From contig CM074761.1 in NCBI GenBank assembly GCA_037355855.1, positions 2,003,346-2,067,345 on the forward strand: a DNA stretch of 64,000 bases, written 5' to 3'. Below the pieces are notes generated by a model. That model saw nothing but the letters and a program-made list of their open reading frames with translations, was not told where the DNA came from and ran no database searches. This stretch comes from Pseudo-nitzschia pungens. Its lineage: Eukaryota > Bacillariophyta > Bacillariophyceae > Bacillariales > Bacillariaceae. Of this stretch, positions 32,512-43,471 are shown in pieces; the stretch's first letter is position 1, and every line of letters starts with the position of its first letter. Both the position numbers and the translations under genes were made by a program.

Positions 32512-34134
32512 CAGAATTATAAATAAAAGTAGAAACCGACATCCATGATGCCTCAACTGTTTGCAGTTGGTTGGCTCTAGAGTGCAAATCTTGAGTTTCA
32601 CCAGATTTTCTTACCGGCCGAGATGAAGGACTTCGATACCACATGCCGGTACTCGTATTGCTAATTATTGCAGCAAAATACCCCTGCTCTGGTGGTAACC
32701 TTAACCTTACTGTAGGGTGATCAAGAATAAGCAGGAATTTTCACGAAATTTAGATACGAGTAAGCCTTGTGCCAGGTTGGGACGAAACAGACATTATTCG
32801 TTGCAGAACCTGCTCATACGCAAGTCTGACCACTAAACCTTCCGAATGGTTCTTGTCATGATGCCTGAGAAGATCAGTCGTGAGTGCCCCGTGTTGCCCC
32901 CCCAAGATTCAGTCGGAAAAAGCATGAGCAAAATTGGATCGTGTATCGTTGTCGATGCGTGGAAGTGCTCTAACGTCTCCAAACGGCGACGCTATTGGAG
33001 AGAACGACGGAGAAGTCATTGTGTCTTTGTTTCACAACGGATTGCTAAAAATAGTTGTCAGGAATATCTTTTCGAACCCTAACCGACACGTGGTACGGTA
33101 AGCAACGGATCACTTAGAAAAAATACCTGTAGGGGCAATCGATCTTACTACGCATTTTCCGATTACGAAGTACAGTACTACTAAGAACGAAGTACGAAGG
33201 ATATTTATTTCATGCGTAAACCTTACTCTGTTGTTCTCCAGAACCCCGCCGCGCTTGTCTCCAGACTCAACGCGTTTTCAGATCGCCAGCTCATTGCGCG
33301 TAAAACCTGTTCTGGTGAACTAGAACCAAGTACTTGTATCTTACGGTATGCTGAAGTTCGATTGGCTCCCATGAAGAACATGGTATTTACAGTATACTAC
33401 ATTAAGGCTCTACTTTCTAATGCCACGAACCCGCAAGAGCAAATGGAACATTATGTACGACAATTCTAATGTGCCATAGAAAGCGTGCCAGTCCTAACCT
33501 CGTGCCATTCGCCAAACGGAGACCGAGCAGGTTGAGAATCGGTTTTTTGAAATTCCGCAATGGAGAGAAAAACAAAGCATTCTCATCCTGCCGGTACTAC
33601 GACTTACTCTTCGCTACGGGGACCTACGACGGCTTATGGTAGGAAATTACATTCTTTTTCAGACCACTACTCGTGCCGTCGAGAAACATACACACCGGTA
33701 CTCAACATGAGAATAGCTTTTTCGGAAGAAATCATTGGGGCATGATTTTACGTGATAACGGCACTTTGTACTCGTGCGAAACGCAAGTGCTAGTACTCGA
33801 AGTTCAAAGATTTACTCGCTATCTCACCTTATCCAGTGGTCTCCATTTCGCTCGTTCTTTGTTTTGATTTAGTCTTGCTATTGGGACTCTCCACCAAGCT
33901 TACTGTATCATTAATTTCAAGAACTCTGTTCCCTTGCACACCTGTGAAGGGGCGAAGAATGATCGAAAGGAATACATAATTTGAAAGCCAGAGTTCGGAA
34001 AGCTGGGTACGAGATTAGAGTACTTCATTGCAGATTCCCAACTGATCAGAAAACTAGCACAACTTGGACAAGGTCGGGCAGACAATAGTGGAAAGGATAA
34101 GCTTTGATTTCTGTGTCCGGACATCGTACGAGCC

Positions 34135-36629
34135 ATGGTTTATTCCAAACGGAAGCACAGGGTTCTAATCTACACCACCTGCTACAATGTTCTGGATGGG
34201 TAAGTTGGCTTTTGCCCCGTCTTGATCTGAACTTCTTCCGTTTTGATCCGAGCCCCGGTTTTGCTGTAGCGATGATATCAAACCCCATGAAATTAGAGAC
34301 AGACCGTGCTCACCTGAACACGCCGCTCTCTCGCATTCGTCGATCTGTTCATCTGTTTCCTTCGAAATTGCGTTCCGAATGAATTATTTACCTACCGTAT
34401 TTTGCGTCTCTTTCTAAACCAAACGCTTTCAAATGAACTTTATGTTGTTCCACAACAAACCCATCTGAATTGAATCATCGATTGTATGGAAATGCACTTG
34501 GTAACTGGTAAATACATCATGACAGGGTAACATTGACGCTGAGAAAGATAGAACAAGAAATTCTCGCTCGGGGGCATAGCGTTTGTATTCTATCTACAAA
34601 GTCTGGAAACATGAAGAACACCCACATGCACATGGAAGAAAATGACGAATTTCATCGCTATCGCCACCTTCCGCACAGACACCCAAATCGGACAGTGATC
34701 TTTCTTGACAACTCCATTCCGATTCCCTTTCTCCAAGACCCAAACAATTCGGACAACTCCTACCATCTTGGCTTTTCGTTGTCAAAGGATGTAAAGGTGA
34801 AATTGGCCGCGTTCGAGCCTACCATTGTTCACGTCACCGTTCCGGATGTTACGTGCATGCACTTGATCCAGTTTGCGAGAGAAAAACAGCTACCACTCAT
34901 GGGAACATATCACAGCAACATTGCAGACTACTTTACGCATTATCCGGGGATTGGTTGGCTCAAGCACGTATTTGCAGCATACGAGCGTCACCAATACAAT
35001 TTCTTGCAGGCACTGTTCGTTCCAACTCCCTTCATCCGGAGACACTTGTCGGTAGAGGAACACTATCGGTTTCAAAGCATTACAAATCTGAAAGTATGGG
35101 GTCGCGGTGCCGATCTCGAACGCTTTCATCCATCTCACAGATCCGAAGACTATCGTGCACGGTATGGCTTTGCTCCCGATGACGTTGTAGTAACGTGGGT
35201 CGGCCGTTTGGTTCCGGAAAAACGTCCTGACATATTCGCCTACGTCGTGCGCAGATTGGCCATCGAGGGCATTCCCTTCAAGGCGCTCATAGTGGGGGCC
35301 GGCCCCTCTGAAAACGAAATGAAGTCTTTGCCGAATACGGTTTTTGCGGGATGGGCTACGGGGGACGAATTGTCTGTCGCTTACGCTTCTTCCGACGTAT
35401 TCTTGTTCCCTTCGGCGGTAGAGACTTTCGGTAATGTTACGTTGGAAGCTGCGGCGTCGGGTTTGCCACTTGTTGTCGATTCTGGCTGCTCGGGTCATTT
35501 GGTACAAGACGGTGTAAGTGGTTTCGCCTGTAAGGATGGTGATCTAGAAGCATACTACAACGCAACACTATCGTTGGTAATGGACAAAGCGAGAAGAGAA
35601 GCAATGTCAAAAGAAGGTAGAAAGTTATGTCTCAAGTTCGAAAAGAGAGCGGTTTGTCGCAAAATGATCGAGAACTATTCCAATATCACGAAAGAGTTTT
35701 ACGGACTATATAGGGGAAACCACGCAAATCGAGACCGAAAGTATGAGAAGAAATCGGAATCGTTTTTAGGGGGATGTTATGTCCGACCGACGAGTCTGAT
35801 TTTGGTCGAATTCTTGTTCATATTCATCTTTCGGGTAACGTATACCATAGTTGAATCCTTGTTCAAACTGCGACGTTTTGCTGGTTTCATTGGAACACGG
35901 AAACACTCTACTGCTTCGGCAGAATCAATCATGGCGAGTGCCAACAATCCGTTGTCATCAACAGAATCTTCTTCGACCGACGATCTTATGGAACCAATAA
36001 GTTCTTCTGCCGACAGTCTGAGTGGCACTATTATTCCTTCTCACGATGGTAGAAACTCTAATGGGGACGAAGTGGTAAATTACTTTGAGATAGAGGATTC
36101 GATCGACGACCACGACACGAGTTCAATCGATGATAGTACTATTAGCTGTGATGGTACGGTTTCTTCGTCGTCTTGCTGCTCTGTCTCTTCTTCTGTCGAA
36201 TGGAATCGAAGATATGCGGAACGGATGTGGCGATCGGAATTGCCCATATCTCATAACTTGGCGATTCTTTTCGTCAAGGGAGTGAGAGCTCAAGGCATCA
36301 TAGAGAGCCGTATTCGAAAGTGGTACACTCGGAAGGCGTCGTCATCTAATTGCAATGGTCTCTTCTCTGGTTTGGATAGAAAGAATTACAACCGTCGCAA
36401 GCGAAAATGCTCGGAAGAGCTCACCCCGAACGATTTCGACAGCACAGAGTTGCTGCAGATGGATCTGAAAGAATCATTACTCCCAAAGTCGTGTAGCAGC
36501 TCTACAGGATCTACTCGAAGCAGCGATACATGGCTAGCTGAAGAGCACGACATGACTTCCATGCCAACAACTTCCGACCAGGGTTTAAACTCGAGGAAAA
36601 TGAAGTCATCATCAAACCTGCTGGTGTGA
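34135..36629 (+). CDS. GT4-family glycosyltransferase with C-terminal membrane segment and acidic tail
   Basis: Two exons: 34135-34199 and 34526-36629; 722 aa. The first exon (MVYSKRKHRVLIYTTCYNVLDG) was found by matching phase and family: its donor is GTAAGT, and joining gives LDGVTLTLRKIEQEILARGH, the nucleotide-sugar-transferase N-terminal loop. GT-B features are PDVTCMHLIQFAR, TYHSNIADYFTHYPG, VGRLVPEKRPDIFA and the donor-binding motif VETFGNVTLEAAASGLPLV with its E-x7-E pair. The layout matches GT4 enzymes that act on lipids, such as PI-mannosyl- or sulfoquinovosyl-transferases; the substrate cannot be told. After the catalytic part there is one hydrophobic helix (LILVEFLFIFIFRVTYTIV, about residue 430) and then a 270-residue Ser/Asp-rich tail, which is not part of the usual family length of about 400 aa. 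Confidence 0.85.
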
Positions 36630-37558
36630 TTTTTTGTCGTTGCCGGTTTGCTTTGAGGATGACACGAATTATTGCAAGAATTTGGTGATGCGCTTTTCTA
36701 TATTGCGTTACTACACTATCATCATTGTTGTTAATTGAAGTAGAATGTGGGGTCAATGTTTTGTTTGTCGATGGTTGTTCGTTCGCCCAATCTAGAGTAT
36801 ACATCATAGTGAAAGGTAAATATTTAAGAAACTTGAAAACTTCAGCTTAAACTAGTACTACGTAGAAGGTTCAAGACGACTGCAATCCATGTACAAGTTT
36901 TAGCAACTTATTTCTGTTCGAGATCATTACGACACTGCAAAATCTTCCTTTGGTTAATATTTTGGCTGCATGGAACGACACATCATCCAAGAACGAGAAG
37001 CACATTCTTGGAACATCTGAACTACCAGGAGAAGGAGTATTTTTACTTCACAGCTGAGATAAACACTGAGTATTAGAAAACGCCACCCTCTGGTAGTGTG
37101 TTTCTATCCATGTGAAATACTTGCTGCTGAGCAACGTCATGTTGAAACATGATGATGATCATGTGGCTTTATTGCACTTCCCTGATAAGCACTCTCCAAC
37201 ATCAGGTTCATGGAGGATGCATCATTTCTTGGCATACCGTAGAGACTCTGTTTTGCTTGGTTTCCACTGTCCGGCTAATAAACGAACTCGTGTTTGAAAG
37301 GTTGAATCGTGTCATTAAGATGCCGGAAAGCGGAAAGGTGCTCCATGCGCCACGAGTCACAACCTTTCTTGTTAGTCTTTTTTTAATCGTTGGAAATTTT
37401 CACATCCTTTCATGATCCACGTACCAGTAAGGTTACGAGTAAGGTTACCGTTATGGTGATGTTGATCTCAAACGTCTTCGAATTCCAATCCACGAAATAT
37501 CTCATCCCTCACTCAGCGCTAATCTTAAGCGTGCCCCATATATATTTCTTGGTCGACC
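36630..37558. other. Intergenic with two GTAAGGTTAC elements
   Basis: About 930 bp. GTAAGGTTAC occurs twice in tandem at 37427-37436 and 37439-37448, about 110 bp before the PRMT start. A CATATATATTTC box lies at 37537-37548, unusually close to that ATG. Confidence 0.5.
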
Positions 37559-38938
37559 ATGAACGACGAACCCCTTGCCAAGAGACGGCAAATTATCCCG
37601 GAGACAAAGACCGAGGCCATAAATCCGATAGAAAAACGCGGTCATGTGCCGTCGCCGTTGTGTTCCCCCTCCGTAACTGGCATCGAAACGAAACCAAAGC
37701 TTGCGACAGAATCTGTTTTGCTGTCGATTGTATCGAATGGGGTGGGACAAACCGGTGGGATGGCAATCGAAGATAAAGGTAGTGAGACTAAGCCCCATTT
37801 GTTTGTCGCCGAAAAAAAGGACAGAAGAAGGGAAACGAAAACAGACTCTCCAACGCTTTTGACCAAGGTTCCCAACGAGAGCAGTAACGATGAAAAGAAG
37901 GACGAATCACTGAACGCGAATGGTGCTGCAGAGAATGCAAACGGTGAAGCAGATCGCACCAGCAAGGACTATTATTTCGATTCGTATGCTCATCACGCAA
38001 TACACGAAGAAATGCTGAAGGATGAGGTCCGTACTCGAACCTATGAAATGGCTATCAAACAAAATGGTCATTTGTTCCGTGACAAGGTTGTTTTGGACGT
38101 CGGTTGTGGAACCGGTATATTGAGTATGTTCGCTTCTCAAGTCGGTGCGAAACATGTCTATGCCGTCGATTGCTCGTCAATCGCACATCAAGCGAGACAA
38201 ATCGTGAATCGAAACGGATTTGGTGACAAAATTACCGTAATTCAGGGAAAGGTCGAAGAGATCGAACTTCCCGTACCCCAGGTTGATGTTATCGTGAGCG
38301 AGTGGATGGGTTATTTTTTGTTGTATGAATCGATGTTAGACACTGTTATTTATGCTCGGGACAAATGGCTGGTGAAAGACGGAACAGGGATTGTCTTTCC
38401 AGACAAGGCCGTAATGTATATGTGTGCTGTAGAAGACGGACAGGTGAAACGAGATCGGATAGACTTTTGGAATAATGTTTACGGGTTCGACATGACTCCT
38501 ATCCAGAAAATAGCCTTGCAAGAACCGGTTGTTGACGTGGTAGATTGTAAAGCAGTGGTATCGGATGCTGTCCCTATACTACACCTGGATATATTGACGT
38601 GTCAAAAGGAAGACGTCGAATTCACGGCTTCCTTCGAATTGACGGCAAAGCGAAACGATTATGTCCATGGATTGGTCGCCTACTTCGAGTGCGCGTTCAC
38701 ACAGGTTCATAAGCCGATTGGATTTTCAACATCGCCATTTTGTCGTTACACACATTGGAAGCAAACAATATTTTATTTGCCCGAAAACTTGGTTATTTGT
38801 GACGGAGAGAGGATATCGGGTGATATCAGGTGCAAACCAAACAAGAAAAATCGCAGAGATTTGGACATAGGCATTTCCATTTCTATCAACGGACAACACA
38901 ACAAATCAAGTTTTTCCATCAATTATCGGTTACGATAA
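37559..38938 (+). CDS. Protein arginine N-methyltransferase, PRMT1 type
   Basis: 459 aa, single exon. It transfers methyl from S-adenosylmethionine to arginines of nuclear and RNA-binding proteins, type I (asymmetric dimethyl) by similarity. After a polar, disordered 130-residue leader, the enzyme starts at DYYFDSYAHHAIHEEMLKD. Motif I is VLDVGCGTGILSMFA (about residue 180). The double-E loop is SEWMGYFLLYESML, and the THW loop is YTHWKQT. The beta-barrel domain continues to the end (IGISISINGQHNKSSFSINYRLR). All catalytic residues are present. The leader is longer than in animal PRMT1 (about 350 aa). An in-frame ATG at 37559 is the first of the ORF. Confidence 0.93.
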   Translation: MNDEPLAKRRQIIPETKTEAINPIEKRGHVPSPLCSPSVTGIETKPKLATESVLLSIVSNGVGQTGGMAIEDKGSETKPHLFVAEKKDRRRETKTDSPTLLTKVPNESSNDEKKDESLNANGAAENANGEADRTSKDYYFDSYAHHAIHEEMLKDEVRTRTYEMAIKQNGHLFRDKVVLDVGCGTGILSMFASQVGAKHVYAVDCSSIAHQARQIVNRNGFGDKITVIQGKVEEIELPVPQVDVIVSEWMGYFLLYESMLDTVIYARDKWLVKDGTGIVFPDKAVMYMCAVEDGQVKRDRIDFWNNVYGFDMTPIQKIALQEPVVDVVDCKAVVSDAVPILHLDILTCQKEDVEFTASFELTAKRNDYVHGLVAYFECAFTQVHKPIGFSTSPFCRYTHWKQTIFYLPENLVICDGERISGDIRCKPNKKNRRDLDIGISISINGQHNKSSFSINYRLR

Positions 38939-39251
38939 TGGACGCGAAACAATGAAAAGGAAACCTGTGGGATGCTGCAGTCGTGCAATAAGACTCTGAA
39001 ATCGCAACACACAGCTTTTAGTGTTTTCGATGTCAAAAAATGTTATAGCTAGAAAGAATAGAATGAAGCTAGTCCAATTGAGAAGCCCTAACGAAAGATA
39101 AAAACACTCTGGAAAGGCGGGGAACATAAGGCGTTTCGTGCGTGAAATATCCATGCAATTGCATTAAAATGCACGAAATCCTCGAACCGGTAGTCGATCT
39201 CATCAACTCTGCTACCTGAATCACTCTGAATCATGGTGCCGACATCCCTTC
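38939..39251. other. Short 3'-3' intergenic region
   Basis: About 310 bp between convergent genes; no feature recognised. Confidence 0.4.
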
Positions 39252-40466
39252 TTAATCCAGGTCGTTGATGTCTTCCATGTCTTCCATATCTGCCTCGAAC
39301 TCACGTTTAGCGTCGTCGTACTCATTGTCCGGTATCCTCGATTCGTTTTGTTCCTCAGATTCTTCATGCTGTTGCCCCTCTTTTCGATTACCATTGACAC
39401 CGCCATAAAGCTGTTCAGATGCCTTTTGCGCCATTTCTTTCCGTCTCTCCATTTCTTTTTGCCAAGCGTCTTGTTGTTTTTTCTCCTTTTCTTCAGCTGC
39501 GGCACGTTTGGCTGCTTTCCGGGCTGCTTTTCGTGCTTTTCTTTCTTCTTCGGTCTCGCCGGATCGAGCTTGTTTTCTCCGTCGTTTTGCTGCTATTGAC
39601 AACGCTTTTCCTGTCCAGTATTCGATCTTTCCGCGTACAAAACCCATGCTCCATGTTATTGCCATTGGTGCTATGTTCATCCCGTATCTACCCAATGGTC
39701 CATTTGCTACTTTTTCTCCCATGAATTGCCCTGGTCGGATCGGAAGGGAGGGAATTGGGAACATGTATCTGCGATAATAAGAATCCGATGAAAGGACCCA
39801 TGAAAGAAGTACAGTCACTGATAACCAAAGGCGAAGTCCATCAAGAACCGAAAGCAATAAGACCCCGATTGCTCCCTTGAAGCTATGAAATTCAATACAC
39901 TGACTGATCTCGTGTTTTTTACGGTCATAATATACCTGCCAGTTGACTGCCGTGACCTCCGTCGCTTGGACCCACAACGGCCATCCGACGATTGTCACCA
40001 CACACATGAGTGCAACGAATAACCCTTTCCACAACAATTTTCTCTTTTTCTTGCTCTGATACTTTTTTCTCACTCTCGATTCTTCTTTTGACAGAGCAGC
40101 AATGAGATCTTTCTTGTCAAGCATTCTGGCTAATTCATCGGCACCATATCCGTGGGATCGAGCCAGCCGTCTCTTTATGTCTCGCACACGAAGTCCCGAG
40201 ATTTCGGCATGCGTCAAGGTTTTTCGTTGAGCGGCTTCGTCGTCGTCACTCCCTTTTCCTCCCACGACGTAGTCCGTCCATTCCCATGCAGATGCAACAG
40301 GGACAAAACCCATCGGACGTCCGGTCCGTGATGTCGTCGATGTGAATGACGCCGGAAGCAATCCCGAAAGAACATCGGAGACGAGAAGGACGAACAAAAC
40401 CAACAGCACACAACGGTCGAGCCGTCGTGATGATTTGGTGCGGCGCGACAACGATGAAGAAATCAT
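39252..40466 (-). CDS. Membrane protein with signal sequence and SAP-like helical segment
   Basis: 404 aa, single exon, start ATG 40466. Residues 15-35 are a hydrophobic signal or anchor (LLVLFVLLVSDVLSGLLPA). Then LTHAEISGLRVRDIKRRLARSHGYGADELARMLDKKDLIAAL resembles a SAP-like helix-extended-helix, as seen in the C-terminal domain of MANF and in some ER proteins. Two further hydrophobic helices follow (KGLFVALMCVVTIVGWPLWV and IGVLLLSVLDGLRLWLSVTVLLSWVL). After a short loop region (FPIPSLPIRPGQF) there is a long Ala/Lys/Glu coiled-coil-like segment, and the protein ends in a very acidic stretch (FEADMEDMEDINDLD). I do not recognise a named family. ER or secretory-membrane location is inferred; the charged tail is probably cytosolic. 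Confidence 0.7.
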   Translation of the reverse strand: MISSSLSRRTKSSRRLDRCVLLVLFVLLVSDVLSGLLPASFTSTTSRTGRPMGFVPVASAWEWTDYVVGGKGSDDDEAAQRKTLTHAEISGLRVRDIKRRLARSHGYGADELARMLDKKDLIAALSKEESRVRKKYQSKKKRKLLWKGLFVALMCVVTIVGWPLWVQATEVTAVNWQVYYDRKKHEISQCIEFHSFKGAIGVLLLSVLDGLRLWLSVTVLLSWVLSSDSYYRRYMFPIPSLPIRPGQFMGEKVANGPLGRYGMNIAPMAITWSMGFVRGKIEYWTGKALSIAAKRRRKQARSGETEEERKARKAARKAAKRAAAEEKEKKQQDAWQKEMERRKEMAQKASEQLYGGVNGNRKEGQQHEESEEQNESRIPDNEYDDAKREFEADMEDMEDINDLD

Positions 40467-41199
40467 CTCCGATAACGTTAGCGATAGCGACGACTGGAAA
40501 TCGGAATCAGTCTCCGGAGGTGGTTCGATTTAAAATGAAAGAAACCTTGGCATCAAAGCTGATTAAGATAGAGCCGTCTTTTCCTTTGCGACCTCAACAC
40601 TGGACCAAGTTCAAAGTTTTGGTCTTCATCAGATCACGATTGATTATTGTTCAAGTCGATGCCTGATCATCTTGTCTCGTCAAATCATTCGTTCGTCACC
40701 CGTCACCCATCAGCCATCAGTGGCTGCCACTCTTGTTTTCGTTGGCATCGACAGAGGGATGTGTCCTTTCTTTCTTTCTCTCTCAAACGTATTCGAGTGC
40801 GTGACTGGAGTCCAGTCACGTGAGTACGTACCGTACGTTTAGTCTTCACCATTCAGAATGATAACAAAAGTAAGGTTAAGATCTTACTGAGAACTTTTTG
40901 TTTTGATTGCGAAAATCAAGCAATAGTACTAACTTTTTAAAAAAGAAATAATCGATCCATCCCAACCCGCACGTAACCTTACTCAATCCTCTATCAAAGG
41001 ACACAGATATATTGCAGGGGGAACCAAAACTCTACATTTGCTCACTAAAGAGATACTACGTAGACCGGCAGCTTCTTTGCAATCGTAGATTGGTTCAAAC
41101 CGATCCGCAATTCGGTTCCGATTGACAGTAATTTTATGTTACCAAAGCAAGTAGAAAGACATCTCTAATATTCTAATCTAACCCCATTCCGAAGATGGT
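40467..41199. other. Intergenic, nothing recognised
   Basis: About 730 bp. It contains GTAAGGTTAAGATCTTAC at 40870 and GTAACCTTAC at 40975-40984, both members of the dispersed element. Confidence 0.45.
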
Positions 41200-43471
41200 T
41201 CAGTTCTGATCAACGTATGATTTGATAGCATCTTGAATCAATCCTTTCGTCTCGTCAGTCAAGTCAAGTGTCGCGTCGATTTCTTCCAAGCACTCGGGCA
41301 CACTCTTATTGACGTGATCTAACAAGCCTTGAATCAATCGTGAGCCTTCATCAGAACCTGCCAATACCCCATTGTCGATGCTATCATTGAGCGCACCAGA
41401 TGAAGCTGCTAGTAGTGCGACGCATGACTCGGACAATTTTCGAGCACCCGATGTGGGTGGCTGGTGCATCGCTAGGAGCCAGGCTTGAGCGCTTCTCATT
41501 TGCTTCTTCGATGCATTTGTTCCGAAATCGGCTCCGTCCATGCTTTCTGCCTGTGACAGTTCCATTCGGAGTCCCTCGACAACGCGACGCATAGCGGGTG
41601 CATCTGCCCGTGACTCTGTATCTGCCCCGATTCCAATTCTCGTAATACTTCGCTGAAAGTCCATTGCGGGGTTTCGTCCAGAATTCTGAAGCCGCTCATC
41701 CAACCATATTTGCCCATCGGACATGCTTATCAAGTCGTCCACATGCTGCAAGGCAAGACGTCTGATTCCTTCTTCGTTCGACGGAATTGGAATTTGGATC
41801 TTTCGGAGATTGGCTGCCGTCAACGGAATATTCTTCTTTACCAATAGGTCCAGACGCTCACGAATCTTTGCGGGACTCCCTTCAAAATCCTCTGGCGCGA
41901 AAACGAGATCGCTCTCGTCTTCTTCATCGACATTCTTCGGGATCGTCTGTAACAGCAACAAGGTAACACTTCCTCCGCCACGCTTTCTGTTGTATTGTGC
42001 TGATCGTTGAACCAAGGAAGAAAAGAATGCACGCATCTCACTCGAAGCTCCACCGTCACGGTCTCCCTTGACGACAGCGTCAACTCCGAAGACATCAACT
42101 AAACTTCGAGTAGTAATGTCCCAGAAGTTTTTGTGTTGATTGATGTTGTCTACGATTATAAGAGAATCTTTTCCCTCTTCCAATGCAAACGCTTCGCCAA
42201 CAGCACAGGCTGTGGCAGCAGTTATTATTCCTTCGGCAGCGTTTGAAGCATCTTCCCTGTTGTCTTTCTTGCTGTCCTCCGATGACACCAACACGATGTC
42301 GTCTTCTTTTAATCCTGACGATTCCATCAATTCCTCTAACTTTCTTTGGCTTGCATCATCACCAATCGATGCATAGACGCATTTGACTCCTTTCGATGCT
42401 TGAACTGAAACCATATCAAGTGCGTATCTTCTCATGTCTTCCAAATCGTGTCCAACCAGAAGCATATTCTGCCCTTTTCCGATGGGTGCCAATGCATCGA
42501 ACATTGTTACACCCGTCACTAGCGGTTTATTGATGAGTGAGATATCCTTCACTTGAGGAATAGGTGCAAAGATGGGTCTTTTGAGCGTTTTGGTCTCTGC
42601 GATGTCGTCTGTCGGCCCAGCTTCGGTACTTCTACCAAAGCAATCAACCTGTCGGATATCATTTGGGATCGTCAGGGGAAATAATGTATCCAACACCGTC
42701 ACGCATCCCTCCACCAATGATTCAGCTGTTGTTGAATCGCCATCTGCATCATTGCCTGCACTCTTTTTGTATACAAAAATCATAGGCGGTCTGTGAACCA
42801 CTACAACGCCCATCGCACCATCCCCGAAGAGAACCTCGCGACCTGTTAAATCACCGCCTATAGCACATATGTTCGCAACGAAAATTTCTATTAGGCCAGT
42901 CTCAACGACGCGAATATAACGTAGTCAGCCCGCTTCAAAGCACTTATGGGATTTCATAAGAAACACATTTCATTGCATCGAACTTCGGAACCGATGTGCT
43001 ATCTGAATGATGTACATTGCTGCTGTACACTAGCATCACGACGAAAGCAATTGTTTCCATTCACGTACCTAATGCATCCGAAGATTTCTTGTTTGATTTC
43101 ATTTCATCCGGAACGGACTTGGATGGGTCCACTACTTCTGGAATATTCACTTCCAGGGAAATATCTACTTTGGAAAGATCGTCCTCAATGATTCGTGCCG
43201 CTACCAACCCACCCCGAAAGACGTTGACAATGGACCCCATGGCAACGGGTTGACCCGCAGTGGCATCTGGTGTCGAAGGCGCCGCCAACGCCGAGGCAAG
43301 GGCAGTCTTTGTCGCTGAGCTGCTGGTGTATCGGCGGATGGGGAAGGAACGTGCCTGTTTTCCTGGTGCGATACTGCTGTGAACGGATCGTTTCATCGAC
43401 ACCGATACCGGGGACAACCAAGCGGAAGAAGTTGCCACGAGGGCACCCAATGCCGTACACCTGAGATTCAT
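41200..43471 (-). CDS. F1-ATP-synthase-alpha-like protein without Walker A, predicted plastid
   Basis: Two exons: 43471-43069 and 42887-41200 (intron donor GTACGT, acceptor AATAG); 696 aa. The N-terminus MNLRCTALGALVATSSAWLSP looks like a signal peptide with Trp at the diatom plastid cleavage site, then a Ser/Thr/Arg transit part. The body follows ATP synthase alpha in order: GSIVNVFRGGLVAARI, GREVLFGDGAMGVVV, KPLVTGVTMFDALAPIGKGQ, VKCVYASIG, GGGSVTLLLLQTIP, then SDGQIWLDERLQNSGRNPAMDFQRSITRIGIGADT and AMRRVVEGLRMELSQ. The P-loop that is GDRQTGKT in real alpha subunits is GHDLEDMR (about residues 280-287), so nucleotide binding is probably lost, while the SxxRxG strand with the arginine is kept. 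Plastid atpA is normally plastid-encoded, which makes this nuclear relative odd. It could regulate or assemble F1, or have a new role. Confidence 0.75.

Larger units (their letters stand above)
31274..34134. other. Large intergenic region with simple repeats
   Basis: About 2.9 kb. It has a (TA)n tract at about 32283-32308, (AAAGG)n/(AAGGG)n at about 32448-32511, and several GTAACCTTA-type elements (31920, 32127, 32695). ORFs below 95 codons (for example 32846-33082, 33212-33469) show no family features. No gene is supported. Confidence 0.5.

Noticed and set aside
37537..37548. CATATATATTTC as a TATA box for PRMT
   Set aside because: It lies only about 20 bp before the start codon, so a promoter role is uncertain.
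42780..43471. Treating the N-terminal ORF of the alpha-like gene as a separate gene
   Set aside because: Its GSIVNVFRGG text continues into the next exon once a standard GTACGT intron of 181 nt is removed, with matching phase.
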